From: Sanchytrium tribonematis
Taxonomy: Eukaryota > Sanchytriomycota > Sanchytriomycetes > Sanchytriales > Sanchytriaceae
DNA length: 37,178 bases
Assembly (NCBI GenBank): GCA_018985235.1
Contig: JADGIG010000030.1
Span: 1 to 37,178, forward strand
Direction: 5' to 3'
Part shown: positions 8,401 through 17,221 of the stretch, one piece after another
How the letters are laid out: each line of letters begins with the position of its first letter
Position numbering within the stretch: the stretch's first letter is position 1
Made by a program: the position numbers and the translations under genes
The notes under the pieces: generated by a model
What the model saw: the letters and a program-made list of their open reading frames with translations, nothing else
Database searches by the model: none
Told to the model about the DNA's origin: nothing

Positions 8401-11393
8401 TCAAATTGACAATAATCAGCCAATCCTTCAACGCCAATAGAATATTTTGAAAATGTGTCAACAAATGATTCTGGCAGACTGAATTGCATAGAAAGGGAAG
8501 AATTAGTGGTCTGATTGTATAAAATTGGCATATTTTGCTGTTGACTGGCTAATGTGCCACACGAAGACCCATTGACAATTGTATTCACTATCCCATTGAT
8601 ACCATTTACATTTAAGGCAACATTTAACAAGTTATTTACCCATTGAACATCTTGGATCATGTCTAGAGACAATTTACCACTCCCTACTAAAATATTATTT
8701 TGATAAGTCATATAGCAGTATTTATGAGACAGAGTCATTTGGATTTGAACATTTTGGGTACAGGATCCACCAATATTTAGGGGAATCAATTCACTTAATT
8801 GTGTAATATTGAAATTTTGGTACTGATTTGTAATAGGATAAGATAATCCAGTAAACCGCATTTGCAGAGTAAATTGGCGATCAATATAAGACTGAAGTAA
8901 TGTATAAAGTGTCATGTTATTGCTGAGACTGATGGATAATCCATTTGGAATATTTGGCGCATTCGCTTGATTTGGAGGTGTTGGGCGAATCAGGGAATTG
9001 TATTTCATGTTGTAAAGTATGTCATCATTGTATTGGGGGCCTTTGTTTTGAATACTAAAGCTGGAACTTTTGAAAATGCATGTGTCAGTGCCTTTTCTAT
9101 TTGTGCCGCTAATAGAGAAATCCATGTAAAATTGCGTAGAGCGAAATGGTGCTGGAATTACAAATTGCATCAATCCAGTGGATTTGGTTGTGTTGGGTAG
9201 TGTAACAGAATTTGTCAAATTTACAGGACATCCGTAGTAAATAATGTCAACTTGAGCATTATATTGATTCAACCAATTAACAAATTGCGTCGTAAAATTA
9301 AATTGCATTTGCTTTCCATTGGTTATAGAATACCCAGAGTACCAAGGCTGAATTAAATACGGATTGGCCCCACCGCTGAAAGTGCTAGTCGACTGTAAAT
9401 TACATTGATTGCCGTTACTAATGTCCATTTTCAAAGAGAATTGAGAGTTTACGTTTACCAATTCACTTGGGATATTAAAAACCAACATATTATTAAACAA
9501 AGCACTGGAATCTGAAGTAATCGTCGTAGAATTACAGCCAGAAATTATTAACTGAAAATTCATGGTGTACTGCTGATTAAAGTAATACATTAGACTATTT
9601 AAAGGATTAGGTGCAAAGCTGAGTTGAATTTGACTATTATTTGTATTAGAATATGTAGGAGTAATTTGCATAACTTTCAAGTAAGGGTCTCCATTAAATG
9701 TCGCCGTAGGAGCTGAAACGATCTGCGAATTTAAAGTACATTGAACACCGTTGTATAAGTTCATTGCAGTGAAACTCAAGGAATAAGTTGTCTCTTGAAA
9801 TTTATAAAGTGTCGTATCAACAGTGAATTGAATCAGATTGGAATTATTGGTGTATTGAGTGACCTGTGTGGACTGACATGGATTACTCACACTCAAAACT
9901 AAATTATGAAATTGATAAGTAGAATAAGTAGTTTTGTCAAATTGAACACCATTTGCATATGATGTCAACTTGGATTTTGTTATTGCGGAAAATCCGACCT
10001 GGCTAGTGGTATTTGAAAAGGTATACTGTCTTTGGTAAAGTACCGTTTCTCCATTCGGATATTGCACGCCTTGAACTTTGTTGTTGATGTCAAAGGACAG
10101 TGTTAAGTTGGGTGGATTTTGTAATGTTTTTTGGGATTGTAATTGGAAAGGAGTAGCAGACGATACGCCATCACAATAGAGGTCAAATCTTTGATTGGTC
10201 AGATCTATTACATAAAACAAGTAATCGGTTGGGTTCGGAACAAGTGGCAAAATTTGAAATGACGTATTCACATTTTGAAATTGAATTCCATTATTGAGAA
10301 AAAAAGTATATGTATTGGGATTGGGCCTCTTCGCAGCACTATAATAAGGCAAGGTGGGTGTTATAACATTACTCAAAACAATTTGGGATGGATAAACATC
10401 AATAAATGAGTCAAATTTGAAATATCTAGTCGGGTCCTCACTCTGACCTTGATTGTTTAGTAATTTTTGAGGAAAACTAGTTGTGCCTATTAATTGAAAA
10501 GAATAAGAAACAAAACTGTGAGACACAGCCTGGCCCTCGCTTTTCATATAATAATCAAAAGTAAGACTGGATACGGACCAGTCATAATCAAATGCTGGGT
10601 AGTCGAGATAGGGTGCTGATTGTGTTGGGGGAATCGTTACACCAGATGAAATTTTAAATAGATTTTTGTATACTGGATAATCAATTGCATTTGGAATTTG
10701 AGTGAAGTCAGAGGGAAGATTTCTTACACATTGAACCAAAGAAAGGTGATTAGTGCTAGTGGTGGTATTCCTGACTAAATATAGAAACTCATTTGTTATT
10801 CTTACCGTACCTGAAATAACATCCGAAGTTTTAAACGAACTAGGAAGAGGGTTTGCGAACTTAATTGTTCCTAAACCATTTAATTGTAATACAATTAGGA
10901 TATACGGCGCGTTGGTTGAGCCTATACTTCCTGAATTTTGAATCTCTAAGTGAATAGTTTGTTGAATTATTGTTGCCTTTAATGACTTAGCAGTAAAACT
11001 GGTTGCAGCAACAGTGTTCCATAAATTAATTGTGAACATAGGTGTAGGAGACGAACAATTGACTCCTATACTAAATACTTGAATAACATCTCTAGTCTGG
11101 GGTGTTATTGTTCCTGCCTTGTACATAAATTTAACGACAGTATTGTTTTGTTTACTCATTGCGTATGACACTAAGGCTGTAGATGAGTCACAATCAGTCC
11201 AAGTTCCTAGTTTGTTGAAGTACATTTTACTCTGGTCCCTAGAAACAGAATAATATACACCTCCTGGAAAATTAAGATCATATATCCCACCACCATATAA
11301 TGAATCGTACATATAATTTGGAGCCGGTGTTTTAGTTGCAATGGCTCCAGAATCTTTCAGTAATATACCTCCAAATATTGAACTCCATAACAT
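5490..11393 (-). CDS. Giant (1967-residue) cysteine-rich multi-pass cell-surface protein
   Basis: The product starts with a weak hydrophobic leader (LWSSIFGGILL). About 1,450 mostly beta-type extracellular residues follow, with many N-x-S/T sites and repeated units of about 130 residues, each ending in a short Cys-containing strand (near 480-960). A TIG-like segment (GQIEILGSKFG) lies near 1130-1150. Residues about 1470-1563 form an EGF/ephrin-receptor-like cysteine-rich region (CAPCPDGSTCS...CQTGYAGDRCGDC...CKDCP). About eight or nine membrane helices fill 1568-1945, then a basic tail. Similar Cys-rich plus polytopic proteins occur in chytrids, choanoflagellates and other protists, usually unassigned. 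A sensory or adhesion receptor is inferred; no enzyme domain is seen. AATAAA lies 7 bases past the stop. Confidence 0.8.
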   Translation of the reverse strand: MLWSSIFGGILLKDSGAIATKTPAPNYMYDSLYGGGIYDLNFPGGVYYSVSRDQSKMYFNKLGTWTDCDSSTALVSYAMSKQNNTVVKFMYKAGTITPQTRDVIQVFSIGVNCSSPTPMFTINLWNTVAATSFTAKSLKATIIQQTIHLEIQNSGSIGSTNAPYILIVLQLNGLGTIKFANPLPSSFKTSDVISGTVRITNEFLYLVRNTTTSTNHLSLVQCVRNLPSDFTQIPNAIDYPVYKNLFKISSGVTIPPTQSAPYLDYPAFDYDWSVSSLTFDYYMKSEGQAVSHSFVSYSFQLIGTTSFPQKLLNNQGQSEDPTRYFKFDSFIDVYPSQIVLSNVITPTLPYYSAAKRPNPNTYTFFLNNGIQFQNVNTSFQILPLVPNPTDYLFYVIDLTNQRFDLYCDGVSSATPFQLQSQKTLQNPPNLTLSFDINNKVQGVQYPNGETVLYQRQYTFSNTTSQVGFSAITKSKLTSYANGVQFDKTTYSTYQFHNLVLSVSNPCQSTQVTQYTNNSNLIQFTVDTTLYKFQETTYSLSFTAMNLYNGVQCTLNSQIVSAPTATFNGDPYLKVMQITPTYSNTNNSQIQLSFAPNPLNSLMYYFNQQYTMNFQLIISGCNSTTITSDSSALFNNMLVFNIPSELVNVNSQFSLKMDISNGNQCNLQSTSTFSGGANPYLIQPWYSGYSITNGKQMQFNFTTQFVNWLNQYNAQVDIIYYGCPVNLTNSVTLPNTTKSTGLMQFVIPAPFRSTQFYMDFSISGTNRKGTDTCIFKSSSFSIQNKGPQYNDDILYNMKYNSLIRPTPPNQANAPNIPNGLSISLSNNMTLYTLLQSYIDRQFTLQMRFTGLSYPITNQYQNFNITQLSELIPLNIGGSCTQNVQIQMTLSHKYCYMTYQNNILVGSGKLSLDMIQDVQWVNNLLNVALNVNGINGIVNTIVNGSSCGTLASQQQNMPILYNQTTNSSLSMQFSLPESFVDTFSKYSIGVEGLADYCQFESQKQFRVGTKTSRDSVLDKLVLTQNDVIMTNGILQLNNQNYTDRINYFNSLGYKVHSELSIIEHIGNNQTLDSNTDVCWKTNAINLYSYDIPTDYYNNTGDYQVKTTITSDDCSFSSQYQFHTENEPIIDYAYYKFGQIEILGSKFGNLDSCHRKKQVQLKIMGAFSGNLDVGIVRNASIEDWANYKIVIRSEPDVGFIQIKVGNFVSGWISVIKPLFRIKSYMNAELLNGKQHFEILLNRDGLKDTDIWEIDSSNDLFLAFSRPRGNISDLVIFDLDRDKTANGLAIYFTINSVVPGVIIVELKRTPTISGQNLTPNIYTDAAGNYLFSVIIKNILKYSLVDYPSLSNKYDSDYLVDNSRTFFNESQYVRSEYQIDAMFKVSTDAVVGSTSADGARLMADGFMINIGSFQSNVSEVINFVNSNITWKYDNQNTKILKVGDFPLKVQMSLSDSRNPASSADFPIVAILTCDTGSVPNVFGATNNNKISLCAPCPDGSTCSATGNTAPDGKKGFYEILNSGVYQFAPCYPAEACLGTSTCQTGYAGDRCGDCAPVHYKTAGGYCKDCPKTDPNVLIAAMVIFLVLFSIILVIMLRIGKYLAAISIAINYFQILYVFKSILLNWSQQVYNMFDIVSIFSFNIEIAAPECIDPNVNYFTKGEVMFLIPPSLLVILLFCGISVSSPFNYPYLIIKGMIVSKEFKLPNLPPFSKKQFKSNLSTSIRGFHILLQFIFVSLCSWSLGFFNCVQFGPDLVVNQARSFVCYQGTHLRNLPYFISSVAIYAFGIPLYFTFIYFCMYQTIFKSDRWISIKDQMTKLIITENTIYKPNTQFIVVVQIIMKLIILASQNFIGSVPTQAMIIQLTIFTYIGFLIYFKPYVERDHTLADIFCQICCILTLSCGILFLTDVGDNPDMNNFLTALVIGITCVCVVGAIVFVGRDFKRGTVVLTKKLNEKEKMATLKKSQLKEKLAF

Positions 11394-11629
11394 GTAGTGT
11401 TTGAGGGTACGACGTCACCAGCGAAAATTAATGTGGCCCTATATGTAATCTTAATTTTATTCCAAGATTTTGGTAAGCATCAATTACTTATATTCGTTGA
11501 AAAACTTTAACATCGTCTGCCTGTTTGTGATTTTTTCTCCTTAATGATATAAATGCTTGATATTTCAATATCTAAATTGAATTGAAATCCATAAAATGTC
11601 TTATTCTTTGCCTCTGATCAACCTCACAA
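11394..11629. promoter_or_regulatory. Divergent promoter region with CRE-like site and an overlapping upstream frame
   Basis: The 236-bp spacer separates the giant surface gene (minus) and the Crinkler-like gene (plus). For the minus gene there is TACATAT at the complement of 11441-11447, about 50 bases from its ATG, and a CRE-like TGACGTCG at the complement of 11410-11417. On the plus strand an ATG at 11596 opens a 26-codon frame (to 11676) that overlaps the Crinkler-like start in another frame and could lower its translation. Confidence 0.4.
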
Positions 11630-13609
11630 ATGAAACAAATAACAATTGTGGCAGAGCTCCCCAACGGAATCTGTAAATTAATTAGGTTTGATGCAACCAA
11701 ACATTTTAATCACGACGATTTGCGGGAAAAGATTAAAACTGTATTTGATTTAAAAATTAACTTGGATCGAATATCGTATGAAGGTTTAACCGCTGAAGCC
11801 CAATTAAACAAAAACTTTGTATTGTCTCACAATTCGAACAAGAAGGCTCTTAAAGTCCAAGTAGCGTATTCCCTTTTTGTGTCCCTTCCGTACAAAGAAC
11901 CAACCTGGATATATTTGCCTGAAAAGATACTGCAGAAGAAGAAACAATGCTCAGGAAGCGACATGAGAAAGTATTTAAAGGATTATTTTCAACTGAATTG
12001 TTTACTTTCAGATATTGAATTACCTCAATTTAAGCAAACAAGTTTAAAAGATTGTGTATTTAAAAATTATAATACTCCAGAAACTGCATTAATAATTATG
12101 GTGCCTTCATTTAAGAATATATTCCAATTTGATTTTCAGGATGAACTGGAATGTATTTCAAATAGACTACATGTAAGCTCGAAGATATTTCTACGCGATT
12201 GTTATGGAAGAATCTGCGATGAAATATTTAACGCTGAAAAAGAAAATTTGGAATTACGAAAAAAAATATGTGAAGTTCGCGCATTTTTCTATCTAACGGG
12301 CACTCTGGGAATTGGCAAAACTGCATTTACGATATATTTGATAAACAAACTCAAAAGCATGAAAAGAGAGATATTTTTTGGATCTAAAGAACTTGCTCAT
12401 TTTGTTTACTGGAATGCTAAAGGTGGGTACGAAATTGTCCCGGAAACCGATTTCGAAAAATACTCTGTCAATGACAAGATTTTTTTCATATTTGACTCAA
12501 TAGAATATAAAGCTTCTGTACTAGGGACGTGCTTGATTTCTTCATCCCCAAGGTCTGGTATTGCAAAACAGTTTAGAAAAATAGCTACAAAATTATATAT
12601 GCCCATTTGGAGTTGGGAAGAAATCCAAAAGTTATATGATTTGCGATACAGTACCTTTTTTACGAGAGACATAATTTCATGCAGATATTTACTTTTGGGT
12701 GGTGTACCAAGGCTCATTTTTAATTTTGAAGAAAATAATTCTTCTATTCAAGTTTTAAACGACGCAGTTTCGAATGTTGGTTCTAAAAAGTTAAAAAATT
12801 TTCATGAATCTGTAGTAAGTGACGAAGTATTGCACAAAGTGATACAGGTTCATTGTCCTGAATATACAGATAGTCTATTTGGGAACTTTGAATTGAAATA
12901 TGCATCAGATTTTGTTACAACTTTGGTCTTACAAAAGTTTAAGAAAGATTATTTTGATAGAGTAAATCACTTCTTAAATGATACGATCGATGTCGGAATG
13001 ACTGGTGGACTGAGAGGCAATTTACATGAGCAGCTGGGACACATTCAATTATGGAAAGGCGATACATTTCAATGCAGAAATCTTAAAACGTCTAATGTAT
13101 TCTCTTTTAATTTTCCTTCTTCCACACTTTTACCAATCTCTGACAACTTGAGTGATCTGCAAGCTATGCAGTGGGAAGAGAACATATACTACAAACCAAT
13201 TTCAAAGTGCTTTGAGTGCCTTGACTCTTTCTTAGTAAAAGAGGGTGAGTTGTGGGGATTCCAATTTATCTCGTCTAAAAATCATATTATCACAAGTGCA
13301 CTGTATTGGTGTTGGCAAAATTGTGACTTAAAGCATTATGTGGTAGTGGTCGATGACTACAGAGTCTTTGAAAAATATAGCATTCGAGATGTAAAACCAT
13401 CTAAAATACACCCATTTAGTCAATACAATGAAGCACCATCTGAATTTAATTTAAAGCACTATATCATGTTGATAAATCGAGACAAATTTGAATTATCAGT
13501 CCGAGATCTCAGAATTGCGCAGGAAACTCAATTTACATCATTTGTAAAACAGCCTTGGTCGAAAATTACAAAATCAGAGTTTCAAAGACTTCAAGATTCT
13601 CTTGTTTAA
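11630..13609 (+). CDS. Crinkler/RHS-type P-loop NTPase protein
   Basis: The intact 659-residue protein has an N-terminal ubiquitin-like header (about 1-80), a linker, then a P-loop NTPase: Walker A GTLGIGKT (224-231), Walker B FFIFD (D289), a SSSP sensor (304-307), YMPIWSWEEI (323-332) and GGVPR (357-361). This order is typical of Crinkler (CRN) effectors and trypanosome RHS proteins. A C-terminal stretch ELWGFQFISSKNH (about 540) resembles the E-x-Q strand of restriction-endonuclease folds often paired with these NTPases. Crinklers of oomycetes and chytrids act in host nuclei; here a nuclear or secreted role is only inferred. No classical signal peptide is present. Its AATAAA is 120 bases past the stop, unlike most neighbours. 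Confidence 0.8.
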   Translation: MKQITIVAELPNGICKLIRFDATKHFNHDDLREKIKTVFDLKINLDRISYEGLTAEAQLNKNFVLSHNSNKKALKVQVAYSLFVSLPYKEPTWIYLPEKILQKKKQCSGSDMRKYLKDYFQLNCLLSDIELPQFKQTSLKDCVFKNYNTPETALIIMVPSFKNIFQFDFQDELECISNRLHVSSKIFLRDCYGRICDEIFNAEKENLELRKKICEVRAFFYLTGTLGIGKTAFTIYLINKLKSMKREIFFGSKELAHFVYWNAKGGYEIVPETDFEKYSVNDKIFFIFDSIEYKASVLGTCLISSSPRSGIAKQFRKIATKLYMPIWSWEEIQKLYDLRYSTFFTRDIISCRYLLLGGVPRLIFNFEENNSSIQVLNDAVSNVGSKKLKNFHESVVSDEVLHKVIQVHCPEYTDSLFGNFELKYASDFVTTLVLQKFKKDYFDRVNHFLNDTIDVGMTGGLRGNLHEQLGHIQLWKGDTFQCRNLKTSNVFSFNFPSSTLLPISDNLSDLQAMQWEENIYYKPISKCFECLDSFLVKEGELWGFQFISSKNHIITSALYWCWQNCDLKHYVVVVDDYRVFEKYSIRDVKPSKIHPFSQYNEAPSEFNLKHYIMLINRDKFELSVRDLRIAQETQFTSFVKQPWSKITKSEFQRLQDSLV

Positions 13610-13754
13610 CATCTTCATCTTCACGCTATGCACATAAACTTGAATTTAAATTAAGTTCTAAAATTTTCTCGCAATTGGATAATTTTCCATACATTGGCGT
13701 GAAATGCACTTACTTCACATTACCATTCAAAAATAAATGACTTACAACTATTTA

Positions 13755-16373
13755 TTATTGACTTAGCATTGATGCATCAAATGTCATACCTTCTACTTTT
13801 TTGACAATCGCATCGCCATTCTCAGCAGTTTTAATCAGTTTTTTGATGTCTTGGACCTTTTTCATTTGAGATTTCATATTAGAGCCTCTTCCACGTTGTT
13901 TCTTTTGTTTTCTAGTGACAACCATGGTTGGAGAAGTCCATTCTACATAATGATTCTTTTGATAAACATCACCCATTGCCTTTTGTGCAGTTAGTTTCAA
14001 ATAGTATGATCCATTTGGAATCTCTTGCCATTTCTTTAGTGATTTGTCAGTAGCAACACATCCAACACAATAAGCACCATTTTCCAATTCAGTTGCTAAA
14101 ACAAATGGGTACATGTATGACCACGGATCTTGTTGGTTAAACTGGCCAGAGTGTCTTCCCACATGCTTTTGATAATGTGTGATTCCAATAGCTTTGTTGG
14201 TTGCCTTGTCAATGACTTGAATTTGTAATGCTTCAACTGGATGTACAAACCTAGCAACTAAAATTGGAATTTCGCCTGTTTGGTCATTAAATTTAGTGGT
14301 AAAAGATTCTTCAGGCTTATGGAACATGCTTCCTTTCTGCATGCTGTCAATAATTAATGGTAAAGGCAATTGCTCATCATATTCTGGAAATGGGTCAATG
14401 CTTAGATAATCTCCCTTGAATCCACCAAATGGAATGCTGATTACTTCTCCATCACTCACACATTTAACATAACCACTAAAAATCCAGTGTTCCTCGTCCT
14501 TTAAACTTGCATCAGGGGTGATTTTAACTTTGATTGTGGTTGCTTTACCAGGCACAACTGTGACTTGCTTTGGAACATCCACACTGTTAGTAACTTGCTG
14601 CGTGAATACTTCCCCATGTTGAGTACCACGTACGGCGATAGCATCTTCATGTGAACATGTGAATTGCTTAGTTTCCTTTGCGGTGCTAGAGATACTTACA
14701 GTCGTTTGCTTTACCCATGATTTGGACTTGTCAGCTCCCAAAGTTAACTTTGAAGGATTGACAGTCATGGTGTTTTTGATCAAATTCATCATGTTGACCA
14801 TACCACCTCCTTGTTGAGCAACACTAAAAATGTCTTGTTGTTTAGCTGGAACAGCAGTTGTCATAATTCTAGATTTAAAGTCTTTTGGATCTTTAAATTT
14901 CTCCAAGTAAAGAGCAGCACAACCCACAATATAAGGAGTAGCCATTGATGTTCCACTCCAAACAGCATAACAATCTTGTCCACCACATTCTGATTTAGGG
15001 ATGCTGCTAAATATTTGATGACCAGGTGCTCCAATCTCAGGCTTAATTTGCAATTCGCTTCCTAATCCCCAACTTGTGAAAAATGATGGATCTCCACCAC
15101 CTTCAATACGCAAAGTGTCTGATTTGTCAGTAAATGTAATTGTTTTAATTTCATCAGAGAATAATGCACCAACAGATTTTTGTAAATATAATACTGGATA
15201 GTCATATGAAGTAAATGCTGTAAAGTATTGGTCTTTATCATTGATCATAAATACAACTGGGATTCCAGATTTATAAGCATTAATAATCTTTGTGTCTAAA
15301 TCACAATCTCCGACGCTAACTGCACCAATAGTTTTAGCTGGAAATCCAGTTAGTGGCGCACATAATTTGCCTGCGTTTTTAACTGGTAACGGAGGTGTTT
15401 GGCTATTTCCACCAGCTTTTGTAAATTGATAAGGATAAGTTTTGCCATCCAAAACAAACTCTCTCAAAGACACAAGTGGCTTATTATCCATACTTGCAAC
15501 AGCTAAAGTATTTTTGGCAATAGCAGGAGATCCAGACATATACAGACCGTCTCTTCCATCGTTTCCATTAGCAGCAACTACAATAATATTTTTCTTGTGA
15601 AGCTCTTCTAATGCTTCTTCCAAAATACCATGATCCCAACCACTTGATGATCCTAAACTCAAATTAACAACATCCATTTTATCTTTGGCTGTTTGAGCTA
15701 AAGCCTCTAAGATATGGAAGTCAGAGGCGCCATCATTAGCACCAAAAACTTTATATCCTCCAAATACAACATTGGGCGCAACTCCTGTCAAATTTCCGTT
15801 TTTACCACCTACAATACCTGAAACGTGAGTACCATGACCTCCTGCGGTATCCATACAATCATTGAAATCATTTTGCTCCGTAAAATCGTAGCCAATAATT
15901 ACTCTACAGCCTGGTCCCAAACAAGACTTGCCATCTTCATTTGCAAATGCGCTATGAGTATAGTCAATTCCAGTATCTACAATACCAATTCTAATACTTC
16001 TTCCAGTTAAACCAAATTCTTGTCTCACTTCATTGACACCAGTCAACTCATGTGCTGAATTGACCAAAGGTTTTTTTGAAGTTCCTGGTTGCTTTAATAC
16101 ACGCGGTTTAGGAAAAGTAACAGATTTGACTAACTTTGCTACACCTTCAGCTTTACTCACTTGTGCTCTTTGATCATCAGGTATTTCAACTTGAATGACG
16201 TTTGTCAAGTATGTAGAGGATCCAGTTTTCTTAACTTTCAAACCTTGTTGCCTTAATTTAGCCAAAAGATCCTCTTGTGATTTTAAAACTTGGTTTTGAG
16301 TTAAACCGTCCACTTCGGACATGCTATTCACTTGAAGTAAGTAGGTCGCTGCAAAACAAGTTGGAATCAACAT
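13755..16373 (-). CDS. Secreted subtilisin-like serine protease (S8) with PA insert
   Basis: The 872-residue enzyme has a short signal peptide (about 1-17), an inhibitor-like prodomain (about 25-90) and a subtilase domain with catalytic D133 (IVDTGIDYTH), H180 (GGHGTHVSG), oxyanion N271 (AANGNDG) and S476 (WSGTSMATP). A protease-associated insert lies between N271 and S476 (about 295-420), as in the PA-containing subtilases of fungi and plants. The C-terminal 370 residues are beta-rich, like the Fn3-type domains of C5a-peptidase relatives, ending in a basic tail. All catalytic residues are present. It probably degrades host or environmental protein outside the cell. A TTATAAAA box precedes the ATG by 24-31 bases. 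The stop overlaps AATAAA. Confidence 0.92.
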   Translation of the reverse strand: MLIPTCFAATYLLQVNSMSEVDGLTQNQVLKSQEDLLAKLRQQGLKVKKTGSSTYLTNVIQVEIPDDQRAQVSKAEGVAKLVKSVTFPKPRVLKQPGTSKKPLVNSAHELTGVNEVRQEFGLTGRSIRIGIVDTGIDYTHSAFANEDGKSCLGPGCRVIIGYDFTEQNDFNDCMDTAGGHGTHVSGIVGGKNGNLTGVAPNVVFGGYKVFGANDGASDFHILEALAQTAKDKMDVVNLSLGSSSGWDHGILEEALEELHKKNIIVVAANGNDGRDGLYMSGSPAIAKNTLAVASMDNKPLVSLREFVLDGKTYPYQFTKAGGNSQTPPLPVKNAGKLCAPLTGFPAKTIGAVSVGDCDLDTKIINAYKSGIPVVFMINDKDQYFTAFTSYDYPVLYLQKSVGALFSDEIKTITFTDKSDTLRIEGGGDPSFFTSWGLGSELQIKPEIGAPGHQIFSSIPKSECGGQDCYAVWSGTSMATPYIVGCAALYLEKFKDPKDFKSRIMTTAVPAKQQDIFSVAQQGGGMVNMMNLIKNTMTVNPSKLTLGADKSKSWVKQTTVSISSTAKETKQFTCSHEDAIAVRGTQHGEVFTQQVTNSVDVPKQVTVVPGKATTIKVKITPDASLKDEEHWIFSGYVKCVSDGEVISIPFGGFKGDYLSIDPFPEYDEQLPLPLIIDSMQKGSMFHKPEESFTTKFNDQTGEIPILVARFVHPVEALQIQVIDKATNKAIGITHYQKHVGRHSGQFNQQDPWSYMYPFVLATELENGAYCVGCVATDKSLKKWQEIPNGSYYLKLTAQKAMGDVYQKNHYVEWTSPTMVVTRKQKKQRGRGSNMKSQMKKVQDIKKLIKTAENGDAIVKKVEGMTFDASMLSQ

Positions 16374-16396
16374 GATCCATTGGGCTCGAATTCAAT

Positions 16397-16404
16397 TTTA
16401 TAAG
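16397..16404 (-). promoter_or_regulatory. TATA box of the subtilase gene
   Basis: TTATAAAA on the minus strand lies 24-31 bases before the start codon at 16373, leaving room for only a few bases of leader. Confidence 0.55.
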
Positions 16405-16586
16405 TATCAATGACATCATTTGAGACATGTGAGGAGGATTATTACATCAAAAACATCCAGATCTCACAATAATGGATGTGTTATTACTAATTTGGGCTAA
16501 TTTTGCACAATTAAGCAAATTTGCAAGCAATTTACCCATTTAGCTACTGTAGAAAGTCAGATTTGTATTAATCACTTTAGGTCAAA

Positions 16587-17129
16587 ATGTCGAAAAATTT
16601 AATTTCAAGTGCATTAAAAACTAAACTTGCCAAACCATTTGCATTTTCAAAGAGCAATTTCAATACCACTGGCACATACCAGCCATTCAAGGCTACTCCA
16701 ATGCCAAAGTTCACAAATATATTCAAGGTGAAATACTCCAAACCAAAATTATATCACTTCAGTGATTATACAAACAAATTAGCCACTTCTAAAGTCAAAA
16801 TCACAAATACCAGGGTGGTAAATGCCGAAGGAGAACTGAAAAATGTTTTTTGCAGAAATAATGCAATTATTACGCCATCTGTGGAATCTTTAAAAAAGAA
16901 AATTATTTTTAACAAAAACGATTCTGCAATAGTTTTATCTAAACAATCAAGCCCCGTTGAATTACAAGACTTGTATGATTATAGCAAAGAAAACAAACGA
17001 GCGAGTCGCTTCTTTAAAGTTGAGATGTGGCTGCATTCTTTATATGGTTCTGGCGGAGACTACGAAAATGTGTCAGAGATGATTTATTCAAACAAAAATT
17101 TGTCCACATGGTTGGATCAGTTTGAATAA
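16587..17129 (+). CDS. Basic hypothetical protein
   Basis: The 180-residue protein is not recognised. It is basic and low in acidic residues over the first 100 positions (KTKLAKPFAFSKSNF, KVKYSKPKLYHF), then has a more ordered C-terminal part with aromatic positions (KVEMWLHSLYGSGGDYENV, ending STWLDQFE). There is no signal peptide or membrane helix. The N-terminal 30 residues lack acidic residues, which would allow mitochondrial targeting, but this is a guess. The ATG at 16587 follows AAA. TTTACCCA lies at 16531-16538. The TAA stop (17127-17129) is inside AATAAA (17125-17130). It is divergent from the subtilase and co-directional with CRY-DASH. Confidence 0.6.
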   Translation: MSKNLISSALKTKLAKPFAFSKSNFNTTGTYQPFKATPMPKFTNIFKVKYSKPKLYHFSDYTNKLATSKVKITNTRVVNAEGELKNVFCRNNAIITPSVESLKKKIIFNKNDSAIVLSKQSSPVELQDLYDYSKENKRASRFFKVEMWLHSLYGSGGDYENVSEMIYSNKNLSTWLDQFE

Positions 17130-17221
17130 ATCATCGCTTGAATTTAGTCTTTTACCTTTTAAATTCAGTTGTATCAAATATACTCAAGCTTGTCAACTTT
17201 TATTTTTAACTCCATAAAACG

